Shown: piece after piece, positions 1 to 12,200 of the stretch
Numbering within the stretch: position 1 is the first letter of the stretch
Layout of the letters: every line of letters begins with the position of its first letter
DNA from: Diaporthe sp. PMI_573
Lineage: Eukaryota > Ascomycota > Sordariomycetes > Diaporthales > Diaporthaceae
Reading direction: 5' to 3'
NCBI GenBank assembly: GCA_021399435.1
Contig: JAJTUP010000020.1
Coordinates: 248,001-312,000, forward strand
Length of the DNA stretch: 64,000 nt
Program-made: the position numbers and the translations under genes
The notes under the pieces: model-generated
Told to the model about the DNA's origin: nothing
The model's database searches: none
The model's input: the letters and a program-made list of their open reading frames with translations, nothing else

Positions 1-1318
1 AGGAGAGAGATGAGGCCCGTATCAGTCTTGGTATTGCTCAGGGTCTAACCTGCCTCCGCCGAGCGAGCAAAGCAAGCCCCCTGTGGGCGAGGGGGGTGGG
101 CAGGGCCCCTTTTGGATTCCTGCTTCCTGCTGCCAGCCAGACCAGCTGTATATAGTACTGGTACATTCTCCACGCTCATTCCTCGGGAATTCGCGTGAGA
201 AGGGCTACCAGGCAGAATATGACTTCTGTCACGCAAAAGCAGCCATTGCACTACTCGTGCAAAACCGACGCCGCTATTTGCCATAGGCACATAGCGTATA
301 TATTGAGAATCTCCGATCTCTATATAATATGACAACTTCAAATGTATTTAGGGTAAAGTTGGAGTAATTATGACTCCGTGTTTGGCCACTGGGATGAGGA
401 GCGGGACTGCTCAGTGACAGCAGGCACTGCGTCAGGTCGCTGTCGTGTGCGCAGGTGCTTTGGGTTTTTACCTAATTACAAAACCCACTTACGCCATAGA
501 AAGGTGTTCAGACTGCCGCAGGACACACCTGAGATAAGTGTCTGCTTTTTGTTGGCCAGCAATCAACAGGAACACTGCCCTGTGCAACAAATGCTAGGAA
601 ACCAAAGGACAGGGGTTCAGGCGCACCGCATGGTCTGCCCCTTGAGAACCAGTATGCCGCCTGCGCCCCCAAATGTCACGGTACCGGTACAGGGCCCCGA
701 CACTGCGAGAGCCCTGTGGCGTCCATGCCGACTGTCGACTCGCGGCCAGACCTCAGGTAGCGCGACAATTTGGGTACCCATCTCGCCCATGCTGTGTCAC
801 TGTATCAGGGCTAGTCTAGATGTACCGCCCTGGTTCCTCTACAGCGCCCATCGGATCTGTGGCTCCCATAAATAGACATAGACTACGTATCATATGTAGA
901 GGGACAACCGTGCTTATTCCCACATTCCTTTCCCACATTACTCTCCATCAGGAACCCGGGTAGTGAGGCTCAATACTGCACATCAACTGGCATTGATGGA
1001 ATTCGAAACCACACGGAATCGACTGTGCTACAACAACCGAAAGATTGACAAATCGACATTCTGCCAACCTGCCCACCGGTGCCATGGGAGTCCTAGACTA
1101 TATATAAATATATCGCCCCACACGAAGAGCCAGAATGACTGCCCCAGGAGCCCTCTTCAAATCAAACAGCCTTCTCCTTCGTTCTCATCCCTAAAGCCAA
1201 ACAAAAACCCTTCCATTCATCAATTCCAAGCACTCCACTTTCCCTCTGGTTAGACCGGCAGTGACAAGTCCAACGAGCTTTTCCAAACACGTGAACCCAA
1301 CGCAACTGTCACTCGAAA
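1..1318. other. Intergenic; promoter of a small gene at its right end
   Basis: I see no supportable gene. Short open frames exist on both strands but lack domains, fungal start context or splice structure. The last 220 bases carry a TATA-like tract and a CT/CA-rich leader that fit the small gene starting at 1319. Confidence 0.5.
1101..1110 (+). promoter_or_regulatory. TATA-like element
   Basis: TATATAAATA lies about 210 bases upstream of the ATG at 1319, followed by a C/A/T-rich leader typical of fungal 5' untranslated regions. Confidence 0.4.
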
Positions 1319-1683
1319 ATGGCAAACGAATTGTCCGTAACCATCATTGCTCTGTTCATAACAGTTTTAGGGACGGCGATAGCCCTTTGGGAATGTGTTC
1401 AACACCGCAAGCGGGTCTTGGCCCCAGAACGATATCTCCTGTCGGGGACTTCCAGTGAGCCAGTCCCACCAAACCAAGGAGTTCATCTCCCTAACATTCT
1501 ATAGAAAAAAGGCTAATCACTTCAGCAGGTACCATGAGACTCAACCCGCACGATATCCCTCCGGCGGCGACCAACCCAGTTAGTGCGGATGGAGGACCCC
1601 CATACGAGATACAATCAAGTGGGTTGTGTCATTTCTCTCTTCCGATCACTGAGTTGAAAATGTTCACTGAGTGTCGAGCTTAA
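1319..1683 (+). CDS. Small single-pass membrane protein, unknown
   Basis: Two-exon model: 1319..1454 and 1526..1683, 97 aa. The intron 1455..1525 starts GTGAGC and ends in a CTAAT branch-like site plus TTCAG; a second AG three bases later would change the protein by one residue without shifting frame. Residues about 5-26 (from ELSVTIIALF to LWECV) form one strongly hydrophobic segment, followed by a basic stretch (QHRKR), so the N-terminus probably sits outside or in the lumen and the tail in the cytosol, or it is an uncleaved signal anchor. The C-terminal half is Pro/Gly-rich with two cysteines. I recognise no family. Support is the TATA-like tract, CT-rich leader, good splice signals and a frame that stays open across the join. 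It could also be a remnant of a larger gene. Confidence 0.42.
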
Positions 1684-2323
1684 CCATCCGCAACAGTTAC
1701 CCATCACGAGTTATATGAACTAGACACCGATCCTGGACGGACCACTAGCATCAGACAGGTGGAAGATCGGTACGCAAATGCGGTGTAGGGGAGTACTATG
1801 TATGTAAGTCTGTTCACTACGATCACTCTACATGGAATATTCTCATCTGACCACATTAATGCCAGGTTCAATGCCCGACCGGACCACAGTCAATGCCTAG
1901 GTCCCATACCCAAGCCGGGAACCGAATAATACTGAGCAGAGAGTTCCATATACAGCGGATCGATGTCCTAGAAAGGGAAGCGAGTGGCGCAGGAACTTCG
2001 GAACAACGGCGCTCATACCCAGTCCTGGCCCATTGTATCAAGTCGAGGACGAATGAGCTAGTCTAGTTTATGAAGGTCCAAGACGCAATAGAATGCCGGC
2101 ATTAATCAGACCGTATTTCAGTGGTCTATAGCACAGAACACCCACCGGTCAACGGGACCGGGGATATTTGCACAGGGAGCAAGGCAAAGAATAACTTGAA
2201 GGCAAACGTGCCAATGTGCTCAAGAGCATCTCAATTTTCAGTCCTCGCTGTTAGACATCTATACAAACAAAATTGCTTTTACATTTTCACGTCCCACAAA
2301 CACCTGTTCATACGGTCCAGTCC
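1684..2323. other. Intergenic, no gene seen
   Basis: About 640 bases between the small gene and the 3' end of argininosuccinate lyase. I see no domain-bearing frame, RNA gene or repeat. Confidence 0.4.
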
Positions 2324-3880
2324 CTAAGCAATCATGCCAGTAAGGACCTTGAGCTGCTCCAGCACGCAAGCCTTGCTCGTGCCGCCCTTGGCGGCCCTCA
2401 TCTCGACGCTCTTCTCATAGTCAAACGTCTCAGCAATATCCTCCTCGAATCGGGCATCCACACCTTTCATTTGCTCGTAGGTGAGCTCATTCATAGGGGT
2501 ACCCGTCTGCTCGCTGAGCGCAACACACCGGCCGCTAATATGATGCGTCTCGCGGAACGGCACGCCCTTGCGAACCAGGTAGTCAGCGACATCCGTAGCC
2601 AGCATAAAGGGGTCAAGCGCAGCGCGCATCTTGTCCGGCTGCGCGGCCAGCGTCGACAGCACACCCTCCGCGATCTGGATGCTATCCCCAACGGTCTTGA
2701 CGTGGTCCAGCAGCGGCTCGACGGACTCCTGCAGGTCCTTGTTATACGTAGACGGCAGGCCCTTGAGCGTCATCATGAACCCCGCCATGTGCCCAAAAGC
2801 ACGACCGCTCTTGCCGCGCAGACATTCCAAGCTGTCGGGGTTCTTCTTCTGCGGCATGAGGGACGAGCCCGTGGAGTAAGCATCCGCGAGCCTCACGAAG
2901 CCGAACTCGGCGGACGAGTAGATGATCAGGTCCTCGGCCCACCGGCTCATATGCTGCATCAGGAAGCTGCCCCACTGCAGGGTCTCGAGGACAAAGTCGC
3001 GGTCCGCCACGGCGCCCATGGAGTTCCACAGCAGGCCCTCGAACCCGAGCTCCGCGGCCATCATCTCCCTGTCGATGCCGAAGGGGTTCCCCGCCAGCGC
3101 GCCGCAGCCGAGCGGGCTGCGGTTGACCCTCTTGCGGATCTCGCGCAGCCTCTCGAGGTCGTTGGCGAACGCGAAGCCGTAGCTGAGCATCCAGTGGCTC
3201 CAGCGGACGGGCTGCGCGCGCTGCAGGTGTGTATACCCGGGCATGACGTAGTCGATCTCGCTCTCGGCGCGCCTCGCGATGACGCCCAGGAAGCTCACGA
3301 GGTATCCCTCGAGCCTGTCGAGCTCGTCGCGCAGCCACATGCGCATGTCGGTGGCGATCTGCTCGTTGCGGCTGCGGCCCGTGTGCAGCTTGCCCGCGAC
3401 GTCCTTGCCGATGATCTCGCCCAGGCGGCGCTCGTTGGCGGTGTGGATGTCCTCGTCGGCGCCCGGGACGACCTTGAAGGTGCCGGCCTCCCACTCCTTC
3501 TCGACCTCGAGCAGGCCCGCCTCGATCTTTTTGAACTCGTCCTCAGTCAAGCGGCCTGCCTTTGTGTTGGCGCGGGCGAAGGCGATGGAGCCGAGGATGT
3601 CTTGCTTGTGGAGGACGTTGTCGAAGGAGAGGGACTCGTTGTACTGCTCCATGAGGGGGTCGAGGCCGCCTGTTGGGAAGATGTGGTGTTAGCTGGACTG
3701 GTCTTCTGGTGAAAGTTGAGGGCTCAATTGGGGTGGTAGGAGGGCAACTTATGGTCAATTGGTCCCTCAAGATGATATTCTGGTCTCTAAAGGATGTTAT
3801 GCCCCAGACTGAAGGCATCGTGGCGACTCACCAGTGAAGCGACCTCCCCACAGCATGTTCTCCTTCTTTCCTGAAGCCAT
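2324..3880 (-). CDS. ARG4: Argininosuccinate lyase
   Basis: Cleaves argininosuccinate to arginine and fumarate, the last step of arginine biosynthesis; a homotetramer in the fumarase/aspartase superfamily. Exons on the minus strand are 3832..3880 and 2324..3669, 464 aa, which is the usual family length. The short first exon encodes [17 protein letters not shown], the conserved start of the family; the intron 3670..3831 has GTGAGT and AACAG ends. The superfamily signature [12 protein letters not shown] is present at about residue 285, with the catalytic serine in its loop. HTGRSRNEQ (near residue 115) and TYNKDLQE (near 325) are also conserved active-site stretches. The coding region is GC-rich at third positions, so long antisense open frames appear and are not real. 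Gene symbol follows yeast usage. Confidence 0.96.
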
Positions 3881-5605
3881 CGTCACAGCAGCTCCGGTCT
3901 CGGCTGTTTCTAATTGGAGGTCGGTTTGAGGATTTGAAGCTCGTCGGAGGCTAATTGATATGGTATGAAAGATGAACGTAGTTGAAGAAGGTTTAGTCGA
4001 GGTCCAAGAAGCTTGGTATTACACGAGACGTCCAAACCGTAGCACAGTCATCGAGCTTCGAGTCATAAACCGGCCCAGGGTCTGCCAGAATTTTGCTCCA
4101 GCTCTCTCCTTATCTGATAAGGGACCCCAGGTCAGCCTTACAAGTTACAGCACAAGGTGAGCTCGACAGGGAGCTCCAAACCCACATCCATGCCCCGCTG
4201 TGGGGAGCTCCCCGCCGCGGGAGAACCCCTCATACCCCTGAAGCCAGCTAGCCCAGTCCTGCCTTAGTGTACCGGGGCATACTGGGCGGTCCCAGGCTCC
4301 GAGGCCATTCCCAGCTTTTGAAAACCAAAATCTTGAACACAAATGATGGGACCAATCACGGGTGCTGTATTGACTGCCTAGGATAGGAGAGACCTCAAGC
4401 CTACTTTACCCCACGTAAAGCAAATTGCCTCCCTGTAAAAGACCCAACTCTATCCAAAAGCTTCCCTTCATGGTCGTCCATGATTCTAGAAAGCCCGACA
4501 CCCCGATGGCATTTCGACCCGGAGAAGCAGACCCAGATGCACTTCGTCTCGGACGAGAACTGTCCCTTGACTTGTTATGAGAGCACTTTTGTAGATGTGC
4601 AACGTGCTCTGTCAGCTCGTCGGAACGCTCTCATTGCCCAGGCATTTTCCTGACTCAAGATAAACCCACAAAGACACACCTATGGTAATCACAATTTGTA
4701 GACCCTCTTCCCTTTGCCAAAGGTGCATTGCCTCGCTATTTTGACTCTTGGCTATTGCATCGATTGTAGAATGGATCATGGATCGATCGGGAACTGGCAC
4801 CGAGGTTGGAAGGTCATCTTCTGGTTCCGTTTTCAATGTCATCGTCATATCTGAATCTTATCCCTGGAGTTAGATTTTTACTAAACTCTCGTACCGGTAC
4901 GACGACAGGAAATGCAGCATTCGCAAGTGAGAAACATCCCGGGGATTCGGGTGCGTATTGCGCATATTGCGTAGAGCGTTGTTATCTCGACTTGCCGGAA
5001 AAACTGCCTATGTGTCCCAGATTCGTCATAAATGAGGCCGAAAATCACCGTTGGCTCCAGCGGCCAAGAAGGAACCCCTTGGCTCAAGCGATAAGTTCCA
5101 ATGTTGACCAGGTGCTCACCAAGAGTTGACCCCTCTCTTGAATACGAATTGGTCTCCAAACCTGATCACAACCATGTAGCAGGTAACGTTCTATGCATGA
5201 GGTGTGCATTTCAATAGATAAGACAGACTATTGACGCAGGACGGGTCGAACTATATAACAGAGGAGCACGCACAGGATCTGGGGGTGTGGCGATCGTTGC
5301 TGTAACCCGAATCCAAATATTTGGGTCAACATTGAGAGGCAGGCTTACTCTTCGGAACGGCCGCGGGCTGCGGGAGGACGTGCACTGTCATTCATTTCAT
5401 TAAGCTTTGCCATGAGTTAAGCCCCCCCCCGGAAACCTTGTCTGCCTGCCCATCCCATCGGTCTATTTATATAAGAAGACTCCTGATCTTCGAATATTCC
5501 TCACACTTCTGAGGCCCGGCACTATAGGCTGCCTTTGCCGACTTTTCACTGTTCCAATATCCTCAGCATCTGCTGCTTCTTGGATGGGACAACACACACA
5601 GTAAA
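3881..5605. other. Intergenic between ASL and a beta-lactamase-like gene
   Basis: About 1.7 kb between divergent genes, so it contains both promoters. Apart from a TATA-like box near 5467 I see no supportable gene; open frames are short and featureless. Confidence 0.5.
5467..5474 (+). promoter_or_regulatory. TATA box of the beta-lactamase-like gene
   Basis: TTATATAA lies 132 bases upstream of the ATG at 5606 and is followed by a CT-rich leader. Confidence 0.5.
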
Positions 5606-7482
5606 ATGTGGTGTCCACGGCATCACGCACATGACTCAAGCTTCATCTCAGTCGCGGCGGTCCTGAGCATATTCTCGTGCCTGGTTTCTTCGGCCTGCGT
5701 ACCAGACGTGCATAGCAGTCTACTCTCGGATCCAGCCATTCTACAGGACAAGGCCGTCACAGCAGCTTTTGCACAGGTCCAGCAGAATCTCTCCAGCCTG
5801 TTCACAAACTCCAGCGATGGCCTCAGCTTTGCCGTGGTAAGCAACACGACTTGCCCCTGACCGGCCCGCATTTTACTGATGATGTGCTACTGTAGGTGCA
5901 CGCCTCCGGACCAGGGCTCGCCTTCGCATTCAACAATGGCCGCCTCAGGATGAACGACTCATCCGGCACGCAAAACATCACCAGCGATTCCATCTTCCGC
6001 CTCGCCTCCGTGTCCAAGAACCTGGCCGCATTCTCCACGCTCGTCATCCAAAATGTCAGCCGGGCCATGTCAGCAGGCGACCCTACCATCCAGCCCCTGA
6101 GCCTCGACACGCCCGTCCGGACAGTCCTCCCCTCTTTCAGCCTCCCGGAGGAAGACTGGCTGAACGGGGGCAGCGAGATCACGCTCTCGATGCTGGGCAC
6201 GCACAGCTCCGGCCTGACCAGGGAGGGCTACTCGACCGACTTCAACATGATCACCGCGATGGGCCGGGCGAGTGCGGCCTACATCGGCGCAGAGTGGGCC
6301 TCCGTCACCCCGGACCAGGTGGTGGAGTACCTCGGCGGGCGCAACCTGATGTTCGCGCCGGGTCAGCGGGCGGCCTACTCGAACGCTGGCTTTGCGGTCC
6401 TCGGCTCCGCTGTGTCCAGCTATCGGAATACTCTGATGGGGACCACCGAATCCTGGGCCGAGTATGTCCAGAAGGACATCTTCGGCCCGCTGGGCATGAC
6501 CCAATCCTTTTTCGGCCCGCCTAGGCCGGAGGTCAGGGACCAGCTCGGCGTCCCCGGAGTGAACAACTGGGTTGACCTGGTTGTCGACGGGTACAATCCC
6601 GCGGGGGGGATGTGGTCCTCCGTGTCAGACCTCTCCGCCTACCTACACCAGGTCTGGCTGTCCCCGACGCCGCAGCTCATCACCCTCAACCAGCGGCGCC
6701 AGTCCCTCCAGCCTCGCATCTACCTCCCCGACGGGAAGCAGCAGGTCGGCTTCGGGTGGGAGGTCCCGATCAGGTCCAGCGCGAACAAGACCTACAACAT
6801 CTACGGTAAGTCCGGGGACGCGGCAGGCAACCACGCCTGGATCGACGTCCTCCCGAACCTGGGCTACGGTCTCGTCGTCCTGGCCCAGGAGTCGGGCGAG
6901 CCAAACAAGACCAGAATCTATCCCTCCTCCATCTGGGACTCCGTCCACGAGATCCTCATCCCGGCGTTCGAAACGGCCCTGTCCAACATCATGGCCCGGC
7001 GCTTCGCGGGGAACTACACCGTGGCCATCGACTCGGGCCTCACCCCAGACGAGGTCGCCACAACAAACCCCGCAGCAGGAGCAGACGCGGGCCCGCAGTC
7101 CTACGCGCTGATCGAGGTCCAAGGCGGGAGCATGTTCCTCCGCGCGCTGATGGTCAACGGCACGGACGCCCTCGAGGGCATCGACAAGCTGGGCTGGAAG
7201 GCCAACGCGACCGAGGGCGGCAGGTTCTTCGGCGTGAAGGGGGTCGGGTCTGGGCTCAACCCCTCCGAGGCCGCCGGCGACGCCGCGCAGCTGGGCGAGG
7301 GGGTGACCATCTGGCGGACGATACCAGAGCTGGACCAGTGTGATTGGTTTGACTTTGGTGGGTATACTGACCAAAATGGGTGGCCGGTTAGCCAGGTCGC
7401 GTTGGTGGAGAAGGATTGGGGTGGTGTTGAGTTGCATTACCCGCCGTTTGATATCGTGTTGATGAGGTCGGAGCCGGTATGA
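5606..7482 (+). CDS. Secreted beta-lactamase-fold (class C-like) hydrolase
   Basis: Exons 5606..5836 and 5896..7482, 605 aa; intron 5837..5895 has GTAAGC and TGTAG ends in phase 0. An N-terminal hydrophobic stretch (about residues 13-30, SFISVAAVLSIFSCLVSSA) looks like a signal peptide, so the protein is probably secreted. The serine-hydrolase SxxK motif is seen as S115-V-S-K118, and the YxN motif as YSN in the AAYSNAGF stretch near residue 235. A C-terminal extra domain of about 150 residues follows the catalytic domain, as in fungal beta-lactamase-like proteins. Several N-x-S/T sites fit secretion. Family members include esterases and peptidases, and some act in secondary metabolism; the substrate cannot be read here. 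No antibiotic-resistance role is implied. Confidence 0.9.
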
Positions 7483-7655
7483 GTCTGAGACTAGAGTAAA
7501 TCCAGGGGCGAGGAATGAGAGTCAACGCCCTCACAATTGACGTATATTTTCCCTCGCCGAAATGATATGGCTCCGTGTCATTATATCACCTCTCCCGGGG
7601 GACTTCATTTTCCATATTATTCTTCCGCTCCTATGTCGGGATGCATCATTCCAAG

Positions 7656-9266
7656 CTAGGCCTCTAGCCAAGTCTTGGGCACGATACGACGAAGGCTCAA
7701 AATGTGTACAATCCCGTGATTGATGTCAGACTCAAGCGAAAGACGGAGCCCAATCTGAGGGATCTCGCAAGTCATGGTCGACCCGTCACAGCTTCGAGAT
7801 TGTCCTTCGCACGCATCAACAACGCCTTTAAGGCTCCAGACCGCCATCGTTGTGACTCCAGCGGTTACCCCATAGGACTCTGAAGCCCCACGACCTCCAT
7901 TGGAAGACTGGTGGACCGCACATCGCCAAGGAGATGACGCCTGTCCCCTGCGCCGGCGATGAGCTTTCCAGTGATCCAGAGGTCCCATGCTCCACTTCGC
8001 GAGGAGAAGACCGATAAGCGCTGCGCTTTCGCGCCAAGTAGGTTTCCAACCCGTCATAGCAGCTGATGAGATAAGGTCGTCTATCACATCACTCATGAGG
8101 TATGGGTTAGGAGCCCCCGGAACGGATTTGATGATGTTGAAAGCTTCGAAGCATTGCAGCGCAAACCTCGCGAAATCTCTGTGTCTCTGCATCGTCGTGC
8201 TGCTCGTTATGTATCCCTCCAAGAGTGAGAGGCCATCATAGGTGTTCCAAGGACCGAGGCATGAGGTGGCCAGCTTGTACTCCGTCAACGGGGGTGTCGA
8301 CTCAAACATGGCGTCTAGCAAGACATGCATTATCGGTTTGTCGTAGTCGACCTGGATATGCTCGACAGGCGAGCTGCCGTCGCCGTGGTCCTCGACCATG
8401 CCGAGCAATCCATACACACGGTCGACAGGCCGGCTGCTTTGGTACCCCGTGAAGTCCCTCAGCATCCTCCACAGCGGAATCTTCCCGCCCGCGGCGCGCA
8501 TGTCGCATAGCACCCACATCGAAGGCTTTCCGGCTGGGAATCTGGCCAGTCGGAATGGGTTGACCAATGCCCGCAGCTCGTCGAGATCGATGGAAATATC
8601 CCCGAACGCAACGCACACCTTCTTCGCCACCACGACCTCCTGGACTATCCAGACCCGCTCCCAGTAGGGGTTCTCCATCGCGCCCCATATGGCATCCCGA
8701 TACGATGACAGTCGCTTCTGCAATAATCCGTGCAAGGCCTTCGGCATGAGCTTGGGCCGCTCATGAGATCTCACGACCCTGCGCAGGCCCTGCTGCTCCT
8801 GCTTCCTCAGCTGCAGCCATATCACAACAAGCTCTGCGCCGCGGTATATGGCGTGCATGCGCGGTACCTGCTGCGAGATCTCTCCATGGCCCTTCTGGTT
8901 GAGGCATAGGTGGTCTGTCCAGAACAGCCGGTCAAATAACTTCTGGCGCCGTGCGTAGTCGAGAAACTGCCAAAGGTTTTCGTGCAGTGGGAATGGGCGC
9001 CATTCTTTGCTCCCGTCTTGCAAGTAGATCTGCCTCGTTGGCTTTGAATCTCCCCAGAGGTATGACAGCGCGTGATATTTGATGGCCCCTTGCTGCTTTT
9101 CATCGAAATGATAGACTCTGCAGGCTATGCAGCCATTCACCTTTTCCGGGGAGATCTTGATGAGGCGGATTGTTGTTGAGCTGCCGAGTGCCCGGAACTC
9201 GTGTGGGTCTTCTGCTACCGGGCCATCCTGACTTGAACCGATCCGTGCCGGCCCGTGCCAGAACAT
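7656..9266 (-). CDS. Heterokaryon incompatibility (HET) domain protein
   Basis: 536 aa from the first in-frame ATG (9266); the frame is open a little further upstream, but without ATG. The HET-domain hallmarks are in order: YHALSYLWGD, then FWTDHLCLNQ and MHAIYRGAELVVIWL. HET domains are fungal TIR-like modules that trigger cell death when non-self is sensed, often with a partner at a het locus. After the HET core comes a WIVQEVVVAK stretch and PVDRVYGLLGM, also usual in this family. The last 130 residues are low in recognisable structure and have a different composition, so the 3' end may contain an unrecognised intron. The neighbours (a secreted hydrolase and a gene-poor stretch) do not indicate a specific partner. 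Confidence 0.88.
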   Translation of the reverse strand: MFWHGPARIGSSQDGPVAEDPHEFRALGSSTTIRLIKISPEKVNGCIACRVYHFDEKQQGAIKYHALSYLWGDSKPTRQIYLQDGSKEWRPFPLHENLWQFLDYARRQKLFDRLFWTDHLCLNQKGHGEISQQVPRMHAIYRGAELVVIWLQLRKQEQQGLRRVVRSHERPKLMPKALHGLLQKRLSSYRDAIWGAMENPYWERVWIVQEVVVAKKVCVAFGDISIDLDELRALVNPFRLARFPAGKPSMWVLCDMRAAGGKIPLWRMLRDFTGYQSSRPVDRVYGLLGMVEDHGDGSSPVEHIQVDYDKPIMHVLLDAMFESTPPLTEYKLATSCLGPWNTYDGLSLLEGYITSSTTMQRHRDFARFALQCFEAFNIIKSVPGAPNPYLMSDVIDDLISSAAMTGWKPTWRESAALIGLLLAKWSMGPLDHWKAHRRRRGQASSPWRCAVHQSSNGGRGASESYGVTAGVTTMAVWSLKGVVDACEGQSRSCDGSTMTCEIPQIGLRLSLESDINHGIVHILSLRRIVPKTWLEA

Positions 9267-12200
9267 TGTCCCGGGCTGCCCTTTGTCTTCTCTTGCATAA
9301 GCAAGCACAACCGTGAGGTACCAAAACTTTGACGCTGTATGGTTGTATGGTATCAGCTACCAATTAACAATCCATGCCATTGATTGTGTGTAGACGTTCC
9401 AGCTTCGAGAACAGTGGCTGTTTCGCTACGGATACTTTGATAGACGCGCAGAAAGTAAGACGTAAAAAAAGGGGGGCACTCACATACAGTATGCAGGAGG
9501 CAGCCTATCAGTGTATTTGAGCTCGGCCGTGAGCTGAACTTGGCAGCGCCGCACTCTGGCAGCGATGGATCTCAGCCCCCTGGAATGCACCCCAAATCTA
9601 CAGGGGTGCGCAAATTGTGTGCCCGGAGAGGAATGGCAGGGCCCCAAACGAGCAACCCATGCAAAGAGCACGAACAGCTACAAGCGGTCATGTCTTGTCG
9701 GCTGAATGGACTATTTCAACTCACATTTCCACCTTCCTGACTTTCAGCAGAAAACAACATCCGGATAGTGCCAATTGATTTGAAGGATATAGCGTGACCC
9801 ATAATGAGGTATGAAAAGAAATCCTAGCTTTAAAAGTCAATATCTACGGAAGCTCATGTCTTTCTTTAAGCCGAAATACATAAGTCATCCTCCTGTTCTG
9901 GATCAGACACCCAGCGTAACTTGCAACAGCGTAACCGACCTCTTGCCCTCTGCTGCAATACGTCGAAGCCGTTTTAATTGCTATACCATTGTATACCGCC
10001 GGCCTTTACTTAGCCTCTAGCATTAATAATGCTATAGTGCTTTTATGCTTTGACTTCTAAGAGATAGGCTCTCTACCTAGGGTAAATAAATACCTATAGG
10101 TGCGAAGGTTAACACTTGGAAGTTGTGGCATCCTTATATAGTCTATTATGCGCAGTGCGTCAAGACCTCATGGCAGAGTTGAGGCATGTATTCTCCATGC
10201 TTACCGACGCCTCTCATTCACGCTCTTCTGTCGATAACTCATGTGCTTGGCGGGCTCGAGGTATCGTCCCGGCATAACAACAAGATAGCCAGCATAGTCT
10301 TGCCGCTGGACCAAATGTGTCACCAAATCCTGCAGTCCGCCAAGAAACGGTATTATAGGCTTTTATGGCATTTTCTTTGGCTTTCCTAGCGGCATCGTGA
10401 GCCTTGGTGACGGCTGTGATCATTTCCATCGTTAGAGTATCCACGGCTTTTACTCTTTTGTTTCTACCAGCCCCTACTGCTGACTCCTCTCGGACCACTT
10501 CCAACGCTTCCTCCACTTTGCCCATCTCGTACCTACGCATTTTTTCTGTGTTGCCGTTGTGTGGTGTATGCCTGATCCTTTGCTGACCACGGGTTTCTTC
10601 TGGCCATGATCCAGCAGAATTTAGAACGTGCCGTTCTGTGCTTTCAGCCAGCCGTACTGTACCTCCTGCAAGCAGCGTCTTCAAGGCCCTCTCTGTTATC
10701 CACCTGCCTGCAATGAGCTCCAGGTCCACCAAAAGGTGAAGCCGTCGAGGAAGCCCCAGGCGCTTCGAATCATCCTCATGCCAACAACTGCACTAGGCTA
10801 CCCGAGTGTACGGCCGAGGTGAGGTGTGCCTGGCTTGTGCTGCGGCTGGGGGCGCTCTCTACGGTGCGAGGTTGAGGCCCGAGGACAAGCGATGACATGA
10901 AATCAGGATTATTTTACAGGAGTGATTATTTCCTTGGCTGTAGTTACAGTGTGCCGTAAAAGACACAATGGGTGTCGCAAAAGTATTCGGCTCGTGGGGT
11001 ATTTGTTGTGACAAAGCTGTGCTGTTGAAATTGTACGCCGGTTTTCAGCTGCTACCCTAGCTACCCAAAAGTATTTATAATCTCGCACCCATGGAACGGG
11101 TTCCTGACCATACTAATCCAAATGAGCCCAGGAATGTATGAGCTTGGTCTGGCTAGTCTTTTTTTTTTTTTTTTTAAGAATTACTGTGTTGAGCAGGGTA
11201 GGCCAGATGTGGGTGCAATCCCCACCTTCAGGTGAACCTCGCAACCTTTGAATATTTGCTCGGGCAGTCGGTAAAGAATGGTGGGCCTCTCAACGTAAAG
11301 CAGGTCCCTTGCCCAGTTAGTCAGCGGTACGGAGGCTATTTCCGGTCAACGGTCAGGGGATAGATCAAGTTTGTGCCAGGAGCATCCCAGACTTGCTTTC
11401 AGAAGTGCAAAAATAATAGTGCAAAACGAGCATTTGCAGAAATTTGGCACGGATACAAGGTCCGATTGTGCAAGTTCTAATACCTGCATCGTTTAGGCCT
11501 ACAGTATAATCGGTAATAGATTATTACACAGCCCTCTGCAAACACAGTACTTAATCAATAATATATCACTCCCTCACACCAACAGGTAGGCACTACAGCA
11601 ACACTCAACCTTTCCAGCTAGATTCACCCCTTGAGATGACTCAGCTATCACACAAAAACGTTTAGTTTAAAATCCGGTTTTCCATTGAGTTATTTGCAAC
11701 TCAGAGCCTAGAAATGCTATAAGGTGGGAGTAACGAGAGCGGAACTAAACTCAATGAGACAAACCGGGCGCCGACTGCATCAACTAGGCAGGGCAGGTCT
11801 GCTGCTCCGTTATTCGGTAAGAAGTTCTCAGGCCGCAGGTGTCGTCTCCACTCAACAGAGAGGGAGACGTATCCCTACGCTAGATAACTTGCCTGCCATT
11901 CGTACTACATGTCCATTATTTTGAGAGATCATGTGGACGATCTCACCTTAAGTTTAGACAAGAAACCATCCGGTGGTGCTCGAAAGCGACCGATCCTCTT
12001 CTCTCGCTGCTCTCCCGCCTCCAGCTCTTGAAGCCGGGTCGCATAGTCGCTGACCTTCATCCTCCAGCTCTTGCGCTTTCGTCTGGTCTTGACCGCTTCT
12101 AGGAGCATACCGACATCCTCCGGATTCCATGTCAGCGGTAACACAATCTGGTCCCAGCCACCAAATTTCGCCCCGTGCGAACTATGTGGTCGAGCACGAC

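Noticed and set aside
2273..3712. 479-codon plus-strand frame over argininosuccinate lyase
   Set aside because: Antisense shadow of a GC-biased real gene; no domain.
6643..7437. 264-codon minus-strand frame over the beta-lactamase-like gene
   Set aside because: Antisense shadow with no domain.
10214..10732. 172-codon minus-strand frame in the gene-poor stretch
   Set aside because: Basic, helix-like text (TKAHDAARKAKENAIKAYN) but no family recognised, no start context and no splice logic; perhaps a mobile-element relic.
11929..12144. 71-codon minus-strand frame rich in Lys/Arg/Glu
   Set aside because: Too short, no homologue recognised; could be a relic.
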